Source of the DNA: Pseudoscleropodium purum
Taxonomy: Eukaryota > Streptophyta > Bryopsida > Hypnales > Brachytheciaceae
DNA length: 64,000 bases
Reading direction: 5' to 3'
NCBI GenBank assembly: GCA_963969395.1
Contig: OZ017805.1
Span: forward strand, 12,524,001-12,588,000
Of the stretch, positions 44,517 to 57,400 are shown piece after piece (within the stretch, counting starts at the first letter, position 1; each line of letters opens with the position of its first letter). Position numbers and translations under genes: made by a program. Under the pieces are notes generated by a model. The model worked only from the letters and a program-made list of their open reading frames with translations, was not told the DNA's origin and did no database searches.

Positions 44517-47500
44517 AAGCATCAAAGAATTTGTAAATGTGAACCAGTAACAAAACATAAAGGACCCCTATTCTCTATCATGTAGGAACAATTGGCATGT
44601 AAAACAACAATAGTACATCCAATTTGGCACCAAATGAGGGATGAAATGAAAAGATATTAAGAGCCACTTTCCCTTTATTCCCAAATCTAGACGCCATTTG
44701 TCGTCAGACCTGCCTCGAACTGTATGAATCAACCCCAGACCTATTGTCCTCCACTCAAACTGATGCAAATGCTTTGGCATTGATTATGGACTCCATCATC
44801 TACCCTATCTACAAAGCTATCTATCGGGCGATGTCTACATTGAAACCCCTCGGCCATCCGCCAAGGTCTTGGTTGTCTACATCTGAACAATCAAGAAATT
44901 CGCCATGCCAACCACCTCCGTTGCTTGATTGTTTGCAAAATCATCCACTACCCCCGACCATTTGTTCAACTATCCATTTAGCATTCAATGTACTACTAAT
45001 GTTTAGAAATGGTGGTATCATTCAATTAATAAGCACCCAATGTATTATTAATGTATGAGAACTTATGTAAGGTGTTTTTTCAAACATTTGAATCATAAAC
45101 CCTAAATCCTATATTAGTTATCTAAATTTTCTTTACAATGTATAAAATATATTTGATTCGTATTTCCTTTGAAATCCTAAATATTGAAGGGTTTTCAGGA
45201 GATGGTAGGGATTTTTTTCTTAGGTTCAACAAAAAGGCAATTTTTTTGTAAAGTTTATCAAATCTTTTGAACTTGTAAGCAAACAAAAGACAAAAAATAT
45301 TCAAAAGTACATAACCAAAAAGAACACTAGAACACCACTTATGGATTTAAAGATTATAATCTTTGATCTTGAATGCATTAGAATTACAAAATTGATACGA
45401 AATCTTCAAAGTTTTGAATCCTATTTTCATTTTTTGAGATGTAAAATTTTGAAACTTATTTCTCAAGTCATTTGGTTAATGAAACAAATCTCAATGTTTT
45501 TTAAAGTAGGAAAATATTAGGCAAAAACTTTATATACATGTTCCATATTCATTTCCTTCAATATTCCAATATTTGTATGTAAGAAGTACATAAATATTCA
45601 TTCCAAAAATATAGTTTAGTAGAAAAAAAAAAGCAAACATAATGTCAACAAAAAAAGAATTAGTAGAAATGAGCAAGATATTATTTCTAGAAGATTTGTA
45701 ATTTTTAGACTCAATTGCGGAAATGATGCAAGACTATTTAATTTATAATTATTATTTTTTGTTATAGAAATAGAGTCCAATATCTTGTTATAAATAAATG
45801 AAGAATACAAAAGTCATTCAAATGAATCTAGCTTTTAGGTAGGTGATTTCAACAATACAATAATCAATGAATTCTTTTATTTCTTAAGGTAATCCATATA
45901 TACATCTTTTAAAATGTAGTATCTTCTAATGTGGTAAGTTGTGTCTTTTTGGTCCATTTTTTTAATGTATAGAAAGTTTAATTTTGATAATTGATATAAA
46001 TATTGTATGGAAGTGTAGGAGCACTCTCTAAAAATTCATCATTTGAATTTATATTTGTAATTTAGTAATTGCATTTAGAATTTTAGGAAGAATTCCTATA
46101 CATTCCAAAAACCCTAAAGGTCAAAATTGCATTTTTTGGCAACAAAGTGATTAGGGTAGCTCACTACGAATGGATTTTTCCTTTATTTTTGCTAAAATTT
46201 TCACACAACATGTAACCAAGGAGTAGCATATTGCTTTAAGGCCCAACAATTTTTATAACCTTTGATTACATGATTCACAAGTTTTTGCATGATATGTAAT
46301 TTCCAATGTTTGTCCTAGAGCCCTTTTTTTAAAAAAATCACTATTTTCAAGAATAAAAATTTGAAATTGGTATTCTAGATTTATATATACATGGAGAGCT
46401 TTGAATCATTATATTTTGATTTACGGGATAAGATTTATGAGGTGTTCTAGTTTGTGGGTAGTTATGGATTCCCTACTCAAAAATAAACTTTGGAGTCCTT
46501 TATTTAGTCATTTTTCTTTTGGAAAAAATAAAATCATATAATTTAGATTTTTTATTACTACATTACTAGATTTTGGCATTGGAAATTTTTTAATTTTTTA
46601 ATTAAATTCTTAACAAATAAAAATTTTATGTTTTTTTAATACTTTGTATTTCTTTGTACTTACTATTTTTTTCCTATATATTATCCAATTCCAAATAATC
46701 TAAAAAAATTTGAGCGTCTAGTAAACTTGCCTTGAAGAATGAATTTGAAGAGGATCCACCATTTTGGACATTTTTTCATACAAATGTGACCTTGTGAAGT
46801 ATAGCGGCTTGTATCTTTACAACGCTATGAAAATTATTTTTGTCACTTTGAACGTTAATATCTTGCAATCTTCAAGGTGGAAAATTTTGAAATTTTTTCT
46901 ACATCTTTTTTAACTAATTTACTACAAGATCATACAATCGTGTGTTTCCAAAAATGTTTTCCATCTAAAATTTAGTACTTGTATTAGAAATGGCAGTTTT
47001 GGAGCATTTTAAAACATCTACATAGTCTTCAACTTGTAGAGGTTAAGAAACAAGATGCTTTAATAGCCATATAAACAATATATTTGACTTGTTTTCCATT
47101 TGTACTTCAAATAAGATGAATCAAAGAACATGTTTGGCACTTGAAAATGATTATGATTGTATAGATGATTGACACTTTTGGATGTGCCTAAACTCTTTAT
47201 AGGTAGAAGTTGCAACTCGCTGCAATAAAATTACAAAACTTCAAGCCAAGACTCTTTTATAAGTGAATAGAAGAGTTCATGCACTTATAAACTTTACTTG
47301 GAGGTGACAATTTTGAATTTCAAATTGACATGTTTGTTTTATACTTCATTTGCACAAAAAACATATTAGTTCAAAATTCAAGTATGCTACTTCCAAGTCT
47401 CTTTACATATATCTATTAGACCAAGAAAGATTGATGAGAATGAAAATCAAATTGTGGACCTTGTAGAACCAAGAAGGTCTTAAGATCAGATAAGCCATCA

Positions 47501-48098
47501 CTTTGAAGTGCATGAAAGTCATGTCAATTTGAGTTCCCTTGGCTTTTGATGCTAAAGCATTAAAACATGTGAACTTTATAATCCTTGAAGTCTTCCTAGG
47601 ATATGAATTTTATATTCACAAGTTGTTTTAAAAAGCCTTGCGCCATCCAATGAGGTGGGCAAACAAATGTGGTACACTAGTCCAATTGGACAGATGCCCT
47701 ACTACTAGAGTTGTTTGATTGAGCAAATGGTGAAGGTATTTGCCCCATTGTGGTTGTCGGGTCAGACAGACAACGGATCATTCGTTGAGCTCGCCTATTC
47801 GATTGGGCAAACATGATTTGGTCGTCAAATGAGGCAAACAAGCTATTTGCTTCCTATAAGAAAGGCAAACAAGCCCTTCACCTTTCATTATTGCCTTGAT
47901 CCTTGCTTGTGCAAATGTAGAGTAGAGAACTTGGTGGTTTATCTTCTATTGGCTCTTTTCTTAGAGAGGGCAAGAATGATATATTAGGGCTTTTTATTGC
48001 CATTTTTTGTAGGGTTAAACATGGAAATCAAATTCAACATTATTGGCACTTAATAACTAAATTTTTGAAATTTTTCTATATATTATTAGTACATCACA
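44517..48098. other. Intergenic DNA, no recognised gene
   Basis: AT-rich, especially 45060-46700. Open frames at 44744-45058 and 44568-44780 have no family pattern. At 47640-47900 a patch of GGGCAAACAA / GAGGCAAACAAGC words recurs several times, perhaps an old repeat. I see no RNA gene. Confidence 0.5.
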
Positions 48099-49080
48099 AT
48101 GACAAGGACGAAGAAGGCTGAAAAGAAGAAGAAGGTGATGCACGCCATAGAGCCATCAAGCATTAAGGTTGCTTGGGAATGTTCCTCCAAAGCATGCGAG
48201 AAGTTCATGACCAAGTGCATCATTGAATTCTATCAATCAAAGACCACTCTATTCCTAAACAACAAATATATCAAATACTAAGAGGATTGCATGTAGAAAT
48301 TCAAGGTGGACATGACACAAAAGATGTTGGATGCCTTAAACGTTCCAAAATGGAGGCATAACATGGAGAAGAGACTCTTTAACAAATGCTTGAATAATAA
48401 GGTTCACAATGCATTGTGGAATAACAAAGTCATTTTGGAGCAGTATGGTAAGAAATAGCAAACAAATGATGAAGCATTTGAGAAAGTCATTCTCAAAGCA
48501 AACTTATTTAGAGGTTGGTGTGCTCTATTTGCTAAAAGGTGCAATAGGATTGAATCATTATCTTGGTGGAATAGTAGTAATGCAGTTGCTGAATTGGATA
48601 GTGATAGATGACATCTTATAGCACTTCTAGATAGAACATGAGTGATTCTCGTAGATGACAAAATGATAAGAAGCAGATACACAACCATATAGAGAGTACA
48701 AATTGAAGGATGTATTGAGATATTTCCACATTAGGAGTTTGCAACAAAGAAATCCAACCACCACCACACTAAATTTCAATTTGCAAAATTGAAACACCAA
48801 AACAAGTCAATAACGATGAAGATTCCACATCCAGGTGTGATACAATTTGCAATTGTGCATGCAACAATGTACAAAAGCTACTCAAATTGGTGGAATAGTG
48901 GAATCCTACAACATATGTTGAACATGGATAACGATTATCTAAACAATATATACATTCAATTGATCCAATCGCATCCCTTGAAGGCCAAGATTATTCAAGC
49001 TCATCATCTTTGTCAATTTAGGATGAAGCACAAGAAGTTTGCATAGGCCTTCGTGCACATTATGAATGCAATGCATGTTG
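48099..49080 (+). pseudogene. Unrecognised protein, one frame with stop codons only
   Basis: From the ATG at 48099 one frame stays protein-like for about 325 codons without a frameshift. It is interrupted by eight stops (five TAG, two TGA, one TAA) that mostly sit where CAG, CAA or CGA would fit. It begins MTRTKKAEKKKKVMHAIEP, a basic start, followed by WECSSKACEKFMTKCIIEFY, KMLDALNVPKWRHNMEKR, WCALFAKRCNRIESLSWWNS, and near the end KIIQAHHLCQFRMKHKKFA. Trp/His/Lys-rich segments suggest a nucleic-acid-binding or transposon protein, but I do not recognise it. Confidence 0.5.
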
Positions 49081-50202
49081 CTGCAACGACGCTAGTTTGT
49101 AAGCCTAAAATCGCCAGTTTGAGAGTAGTGAGTGTAGATTTTGCAAGTCCTCGGATCCTTTAAAAAAAAGTTGAACATTTCGGAGGATTTGGGCATTATA
49201 AAAAATTTCAACCCTCCAAAAGGCTGCAAATTTTGAATTGCCCTTAATCCCCCCGGTGCAATTAGAGAGGAATTCACATTGTTTTTTATTTCTTAATGAA
49301 ACCTGTTGATGTGGCACTATGACTGCCACGTCAGTGCTATATTAGGTTTTCATACATTTTTGATATTTTTAATTTTTTAATTTTTAATTTTTTTATGTTT
49401 TTGTACTTATATTGTAGAGTGCTGAAAAATGAATCTTTAACGGCCTTTTGTAGGGTTCGGATTTTTTCTGATTTAAGAAATCTGGATACATCTAGATAAG
49501 ATAAAGAATAATAGGGTTCAAACAAAAAATTTCATGTAGACCTAATACCGTGGACCTATGACTTTGGACCTGTTATTGTGGAAGTTTAGTATTGATCTAA
49601 TATCATGTACCTATGACCATGGACTTGATATTGTGTAACTATTAGTATCCACCTATTACCATAGTTTAGGTACCACAATTCCATGAACGTAGAGCGAAGT
49701 GGAATGTTGCCCAACCCAATGTACCTACATCATTTTCTTTTAAATTGCGAGACCATGCACCCCTTGCAATGTCATACTGTAGTGATGGAGTCCCATGACA
49801 ATACTTCTGACTATCACCAAAAAAATAGGTAAGGGAGGAGGTCTCCCTTCTTTTGATTAAAAACCAACGTTCTCCAATTTTTGTTTCAAAAATGCAAGAC
49901 TAGCACCTCAATTAGGCCTAGTTTAGTGATGTCTCCACAAACTTCCATTTTGAATCCATCCAAGGATACAAGATACATTCATTTGTCAAAATGGCAAAAT
50001 TCTCATAGTGCTTGGAATACTTAAATGATGCTTGTAGGAAAGTGATTATGTAATAATTTAAATACATGTACAATACATCAAAGAAATAGACTTTTAATTT
50101 GTAGTCCTTTATATTGAAAGTCTAAACTTCTACATCGACACATATACAAATGCAATACTAAATTCATGCACTAACAACATATTTGATGTTAATAGTACCA
50201 TT
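49081..50202. other. Intergenic DNA with a small tandem repeat
   Basis: No supported gene. At about 49533-49680 a ~56-bp unit repeats two to three times (CCTAATACCGTGGACCTATG and CTAATATCATGTACCTATGA). Confidence 0.5.
49533..49680. repeat. ~56-bp tandem repeat, 2-3 diverged units
   Basis: Units share the order CTAATA(C/T)C.(G)T..ACCTATGAC..TGGAC.TG.TATTGTG..AGTAT. The third unit is partial. Confidence 0.6.
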
Positions 50203-53200
50203 TTATACAATATTTTTCATCATCCCTACCATTTCTAGTAGTTTCATCACTTCATCCATACTAAAGTTTGGTACATGAATGAACTTGTCTTTCTTCTAGT
50301 CCACCTTGTACAAGTATCAAAAAATGTAATATAGATGTTTGCAATTGACGTATTTCCCACGCTTCCCAATTGATGCAGATACCATACCAATAAAATATAA
50401 GCAAGTGTAAGCTGGGAAATTAGAGATAATGACTTAATACACTATGAGATGAGGTCAAGGTTAATGAATCTCTACGTCCGCCTGAAAAAAGCGTCCGTAA
50501 CCCGGACGTCCGGACACACGGACGCTGGCGGACGCAGCGTCCCTCCTGCCGTCGGAAAGTAGACGGGCGGGGCGGACGCCCAGATCATGCGGACCACATC
50601 AGTTCACGTGTCGATCGGACGGCCGTAATCGGGCGAACGGGGTGGACGGGCGGACAGGCGGACGCTGCGGACATAGCGTCCGCGTCTTGACGTCCCGGAC
50701 GTCCGGATGTCGTGTCAACCCTGGATGAGGTTCAATTCTTGATTGGAGGGTGATGACAGCTCTAAGTCCTAGATACGGCAAAACGTTCACTCCAAAAGTA
50801 TTCCTGGTAACATTTTAGGTGCTCTCCTATTGGTTCCGCTAATCTTTAGTTAGCACCTTTTCATTCCTACAAATGCTTTATCCATTGCAAATGCATGGAG
50901 GCTTTTTAGCATGAGGAGGTCTTGTATAAGTCCACTCTACAACTTCAAATAGTTTGGAGGAAGTAAAGAGCCATCGTGAAGACAAGGAAGGTCACTCTTG
51001 TAAGTGGAAGCCTATCTCTTCAAAGAGAATAATCTCATCGGAAGAGACGGTTGTACCAATCATCATTGGCTAGACATTTGGAATTCTTGGTCAACTGAGA
51101 ACATGAGACCTCCTTGGACCCATCATGCAATGTTTGATATCATTCAGACAAAAGCAAAATTCATCTATTTCAACTTTCGAACCTTTGAACTTGAATTTCT
51201 AACCCTTATACGTAGGAGCAATAATCGTTTCAGAGCCCTTAGCTATGTTCATCTTCCACTTCTCCTCCATTTGAGACTAAATGGCATGGCACTTCTTCTT
51301 TGATTTCACAGAGATGCGAGCTATGTGCCACTCAGAAGGGTCACAATCCATATCCAAAACGTGCTTTGCATGAGGAAAGCTTGGGGTAGATAAATCCACA
51401 CTAGCTATTGCAACTTCGGTCGACCTCAATTGAATTCTAGGATGAGAAAAATTGGCCTTATCCAAGCGATGAGAATCTCCTTCGGACCCAATGGGTATGT
51501 CCAATTTTTGTTTTGTTGATCCAAACACTTCTTCTCCTTCCAAATGTGGAATATGAATGCATACTTCTTTAGCACCTAGCATACTACATAAGGCGTCAAC
51601 AATTTTCTTTCCATCCATGGATGTTACTGCTCTCTTTAGCTTCAAGTCATGTTGCGAGGGTCCAAATCCAGATGGGCCACCATTGAGGTACATCTGGTAA
51701 TTTTTCATTTGTATGAACGTTTGTATCCAATCATCACATGTAGCAACATATAAATTCATACCGCGCTTCCCTAATGCCTTGAGCCACTTGTTGTGAACTA
51801 CTTTAGAGAGATTGCAAGATGGAATATTTGTTAACTCTTCAATTGATAGATCCTACACAAGTGAGAAAAGACGTATTAGATAGATTCCAAACCTATCAAT
51901 GAAACTCCAAACAACCGTGCTTAGAAAGGAAGGGAAGGAAGAATTAAACTCTTATAGTTTCCATAAAGCTACTCCACTAACAATATCTGAAGTGCCAAAA
52001 GGCTAACCACAATTCAAGCTCCTTCAAACATTCTTCCGTTGCTATATTAGAAGAGTACCCCTAGGCCTTGATAACTAGAATCATATACATGCAATTGTAG
52101 TCCAACTCTTGACGCACTTAATATGGTCAAACATGAGCCAACATTTAGCAAGATTCTCCCTTAGTTGCATCCGCCTTATAAGATTGATTCTACACCCAAG
52201 GTTGTCAACAAGCATCTTGAATAGGTACACCTTTTCTTGTCCCTACCTCAGAAAGATGTTGCGAATGAACTCAATCTTTGCTTGCTTCTTCATTGCAAGT
52301 GGCTGATCAATCTCTCCTCCTCTAATTCTAGTGCTACAAAAGGATGCAATAATGTTTCTAACATTTAGTGAGCTCAAGACTTGGAACTTGTCCATGACGT
52401 CATCTAGTTCCTTGCCCTTCAATATTTCTTTTGGTCCATCACCTATGTGAACCAAAAAAGTGTCCAAGAATTCTTTGCTAGTAGCCAGAGCTATTGTAGA
52501 GGCTTTGGCTATAGGTGTTTTCTCTATTTCTTTTGCAATGAGTCTTGATATTGTATCTATGGAATCCTAACAGAGTCCATCAGTGACGGGGTGGTTATGA
52601 GTGCCTAAATGAATGTAAACCTTCATCATATCAATTGAACCTACAACGTAGTAAATTCTTTTGTCACAAAAATTGACACAAGTTAGTAGAAGTTTACAAA
52701 CTTAATAAACTAAAGTTGACTAAAAAAGAGGAATCAACCCTACATAGAATGGAGTGCTTATGTTACCGGACTACTCTATTTTGTTTCTTTTAGAGCAACA
52801 ATTCAAATAATTGCACACCTCGTTCATAGCTGTCAAGTAACCATCGCAAGTGAATTTTCTGAACTTCAAATTGAAATCATTGTAAATGTTTGAGGTTATA
52901 GTACAACACCAAGCATGACCATCATAACGTTTGTCCATACCAGTCATGTTCTTTGAAGAATTCAAGGATGCTAATGATTGACAAGGTGGCAACTCCAAGA
53001 ATCCAAGACAATGTCACCATCAAAACTAGTAGGGAGAAATTGGACCTTTCTGTATGTTATTGATTCGAAATCAAGGGCAACCAACTCATTCCTACATCCT
53101 TGAATACTCACTAATTGCTGAAGGCAATGCATGACACTAGGACAATGTCAATTTGTCGAATAAAGTGGCGAATGAGAGAAGATAGAGCTCTTTGCACTAC

Positions 53201-53745
53201 TATCACTTCAACCAACATAATGAGACAAGGAAACCTTTGTTGGACCATCAACGAAGCAAGTAGAAGTGAAACGATGACAAACATCCCTAGTCATGTCCTC
53301 ATAATTGCTACATAACTCGACAATAGGGCTTAAGAAAGGCTTCTCAAAGGGATTTCTAGAACTTTGACCATCTTCACTATAAGAGTGAAGTGGACCTGAA
53401 AACTCCACTTTTACAACTCTAAATATTGGAACTTATGCTATAGGTGCATCAAATAAGGAGGTAAGGATCTCGGTTGAGGCGGCTATCATATGAGCATTCA
53501 AATCAAATACCTTCAAAGAACCTAACGGTAAACATTAGACATAACCATTTACATTTGGAATTCTAGGCATGAGAACCAATTGAAGAAGAGTTCTAGAGTT
53601 TAACTAAATTTCTTTTTCAACATAGATGGAAGATTCTTTGAAACCATAACGGATGTGAAGCAGGTCACTCAACAAATTCTTTTGGGCTTAGATGCAAGAG
53701 AAGAGGCACCTCATGATCATCAACTCTAATGGAAGCCATAGCAAA
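50203..53745 (-). pseudogene. Mutator-like transposase with zinc-finger and SWIM remnants
   Basis: Minus-strand coding trail from an ATG near 53742. An early part reads SGPLHSYSEDGQSSRNPFEK, then DMTRDVCHRF (53208-53408). A zinc-binding module at 52998-52771 has MDKRYDGHAWCCT...FRKFTCDGYL...NEVCNYL, the Cys-rich pattern that precedes the catalytic region in this family. Catalytic-region traces: KVYLFKMLVDNLGCRINLIR and DHIKCVKSWTTIAC (about 52260-52110). Next NIPSCNLSKVVHNKWLKALG and a 160-codon block (51759-51277) with HLEGEEVFGS and SEWHIARIS. Then YLGLRAVITLQSRIEPH, a MITE, and a SWIM-like end KYVNCKHLYYIF stopping near 50203. Zinc finger, DDE-type centre and SWIM C-terminus is the Mutator-like layout. 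I recognise these motifs as a recurrent plant transposase family but cannot name it exactly. Confidence 0.65.
50456..50723 (-). mobile_element. hAT-type MITE, copy 4 (268 bp), reversed
   Basis: Left end CAAGGTTAAT (mutated CAGGGTTGAC) and right end GTCAACCCTG, flanked by the perfect 8-bp duplication GATGAGGT (50448-50455, 50724-50731). The interior is the reverse complement of copies 1-3 (TCTCTACGTCCGCCTGAAAA..., GCGGACGCAGCGTCC). It is inserted between the RIEPH stretch and the SWIM-like end of the Mutator-like transposase relic. Confidence 0.92.
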
Positions 53746-54459
53746 ATAAAAAAATAAAGCAAGATGGAGAGATCTTTAAATATCAACCAATACTATACAT
53801 GACGAATTTTAAGGAACGCTAAAGGTTACTATACAATTGCATTTCTAGTGCGAGTGTTACATATCGTCAAGTGAAAAGATATGATAGAAATGAAGCCATT
53901 AACCTAAAAATATTTACAAGATATGTTTTAAGTAGAGAAAATCTATGGAAATTGACTATGACAGTTACAATGGGAAGAAATTTTGACATAAACAAATCTC
54001 ATAATCTTTGAGAATCTCTAAGATTTATCTAAGTAATAACTTCCAATTCAATCGTAGTGTGTTTGTTTAAAATGTGGATGACTACAATTGGCACCCATAA
54101 GATAATTTGACATAAATCAATTATATGAAACAAAAGAATTTGTTGTCAATTTGTACCGCTTTCTAGAATTTAATAGTCATCAAAATGGAGAATGAATACA
54201 TCTTCTCACAAGAATGTGTTCAAAACTTGTAAGGAAGAAATCTACAAAGATCACCAAAATTTAAACTGAGATTTGTTATAAAATTATTATTAAACCTCAA
54301 ATCAAATACGTTATTTTGTATAAGAACTCCATACTACTTTAATATAAATAGTCAAAGAAAAACTAAACATAGTCTCTTATTTTGACTATTGATAGCATTC
54401 TCATCAACAATGATCCTTATCAATTCAGTATAACATGGTTTATATTAGTTCATCAGAAT
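53746..54459. other. AT-rich spacer
   Basis: No coding signal; A/T-rich with no repeat I can define. It separates the minus-strand Mutator-like relic from the plus-strand ParB/methyltransferase-like relic. Confidence 0.5.
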
Positions 54460-57400
54460 AGATAAATGCCATCGAGTTCCAAAGAATCTAGGTTGCTAAG
54501 TGTAGGATAAAGGGCAAGAAGAGGAGGAGGAGTTCACTACGCTATAGTAGTTCTAAGGAGTTGAAACGTTCCAAAAGGAATAGATAGAGAATAGCATGCA
54601 AAAAAAGGTCAAGTGTGAAAGTGCATGAGGTAGAGGTCGAGAACTTCTAGGAGAGATCAAACATTGTAGATTCAAGAGATATCATGCAATTAGACTCTAT
54701 GATTTGTGACTCTAGCGAGGTGGGAGATGAAGAAATAATTGTACGAGGTGGTCACAGTATATGCGAAGTAAGTTGAACTACAACCAGAAAAATTGTCTTC
54801 CATAGTTTTTTAAAGCTTTGCACATCCAATAGAAATTTGCTAAATGTTAACCGATATGAATCACTCAAGATATGTAAGCCTATTTTTAATTATTCACAAA
54901 AGATTACAAAATGCCCAAATTTTCCAGCCAAGCACCTATCAAACATCTTGAAAATTGTTGGGTATCACTTTTCTCTGGATCTTGGAACCCTAAATCGATT
55001 GCACCATTTGCACGCCTCCCTAGCTTCAGGTGTATCTTTGGTTTCATTCCCTAGCTTCAAGTGTATCTTTGGTTTCGTTCCCTAACTTCTAGTGCAAGCC
55101 CTAAGTGTTGTTTTCAATTTGTAATAAATTTATTTTAGGGAGTGAGCTTCGGTGGCAAGGGCTTCTTTTGGATCCCTTGGTGTTGCATAACTTTTTTAAA
55201 TTGGGTTTTGATCAATCAATGGAAGAGCTGACTCATCTACTTCTTCAATTTTTAGTTTGCAACTTGTTTTAATAAGGGAGATTTGATGGCAAGGGCTTCC
55301 TTTGGATCCCCAAGTATTGCATAATTTTTTAATTCGGATCCTGATTAGTCTAAGCAAGAGTTGGTTAGTCCAACTTTCATGTTATTTTTGCAAAAGACTC
55401 AATGGTGAGGTTCACCTTTGGTGGCGAGGACTCCTGTAGGTGCTTGTGATCTCATGAAATATTATAGTATGAGTGCTTCATCAGTCCATTGCAAAAGCTA
55501 GTCCATCCACCTTTCTAGGTTTTTTTTTGGAAAAGCCTCAACTATGGAAATCTCCTTTGGTGGCAAGGACTCTCTTAGGTGCTTGTAATCTCGCGAAGTA
55601 TTATAGTAAAAGTATCTCATTAGTCCATTGCAAGAGCTAGCCCGTCCACCTCTCTAGTTGTTTTTTCGCGATAGCCACAATCGTGGAGGTCACCTTCGGT
55701 GATGGGGGCTTTCTTAGGTGCCCAAGATCTTACAAAATCATTTAATCTAGGTGCCTCATCAATCTACGGGAAGAACTTACTTGTCCACCTCTCCAATTTG
55801 TTTTTCACGGAAGCTATAAATATGGAGGTCACCCATGGTGGCAAGGGCTCCCTTGGATGCTTGCCATTTTGCGAATTATTTTTCAATTCCGTGCCTCAAT
55901 AGTCAATGGTGATTCCTCTCCCATATTTGTTTTCTGTGGTGCCGTAGGTTGTGGGGATCACTTATGGTAGCAAGGGCTATTTTGGTTGTCCTCCATCTTG
56001 CAAAATTTTGTAGTTTGAGTGCCTAATCAATCCATTGGATGAGTATGATTGAGTCATTTGTCATGCATGAGTTTGCCTGAGGTGCATGCTTTGAGAGGAG
56101 TATTTTGCTCCATGGATATTTTAATTATGACTAATGTCATTATTTTTGTTTTAGTTTTGTAGATTTCAAATATGGACGAGGAAGGTACATTTCTCCTATG
56201 CAACTCGTTGCAAGAAGTGCTGCTAGATACAACGATTGGTTTATAGCAAACCTCTATTTTTATTGAAGGAGTTGCCCAGGAGTCTATGAAAGATGTCACA
56301 GAGTCCAAAAAGGAAGAAGGGTGTTTAGGTGAGGACATCTGGAGGACCTAGAAGTTGGATTATGTATCAACGATTTCTAGTATGCGCATCAAACCACACC
56401 ATCTATCTAGAATGGATATTCCTCTATGTCATCTAGTTCTAATGCCTATGGTAAGGCCTACCTTGGAGTGTGATTTGGTGTAGCTAAAGATAGATTTTAT
56501 CTACAACTATAAAAATGAAGCTTGAGTATTCTATGTCTCAATTTCAAATGAGGAAGGCAAGACCGGTGTATTTTTTGAGGCCGAGAAGGAGGAGTGGGGT
56601 GTTCACTAGAATGCTATCAATGACAAATATAACTTCTACCTTGTTAGTCAATTTGAGCTCAAGTACTTGGTAGACACCAAGTTCTTTATTTGCGACGGCA
56701 ACCACCATTGTATTGCATGGATGTGATATATTAAATGACTTCATAGTACTCACTCAAAGTGGCACGTCTATATTGATACTATATTACTAGACACTAAAGG
56801 AGGACTTGGTGCGACCATAGAAGTCATGCATGATATTAATCATTGAGTTCCTACTAATCATCTTGTACCATCATTATTGGCTTATTCCTTTATCAATTGA
56901 CATTAAGCATATTTGGTTGCTCTTGTCATTAGGCACACCGAAAACTCACAAGTTAAAACCAATCTCATTCATATATTATATTGTGTTTGCAAGTATGGTA
57001 CAATGCCAATAGAATAGTTTACTAAACTTTTGAGCATTGAGGATAAAAGGGTATGTACTCCAAATGTTAGAAAAACATGGTATAGCATGCCCTTGGAGGA
57101 GTTTACATCATTCATTTTTTGAGTACGCTCCTATTTGACTCTTATTCCTTCTCACTATTTGCTATTCTAAGTCTCAATAGTTGGTAACCATATGGTATTG
57201 TAACTAATGAAATCCTTCAAGTTTATATTTTTAATGGCCTTTTCCAGCAAGAAATCTCGTTTGCAACAAATGCTTCTGTCTGCAAATACCATGAAGACAC
57301 TTCACCGCAGAAGGTCACTCGAGATGGTATTGTTGCTGTAATGTAGAATGCAACAAAAGAAGCAACAAGATTGCTCTACCAAAAACTTTACAAGATTCAG

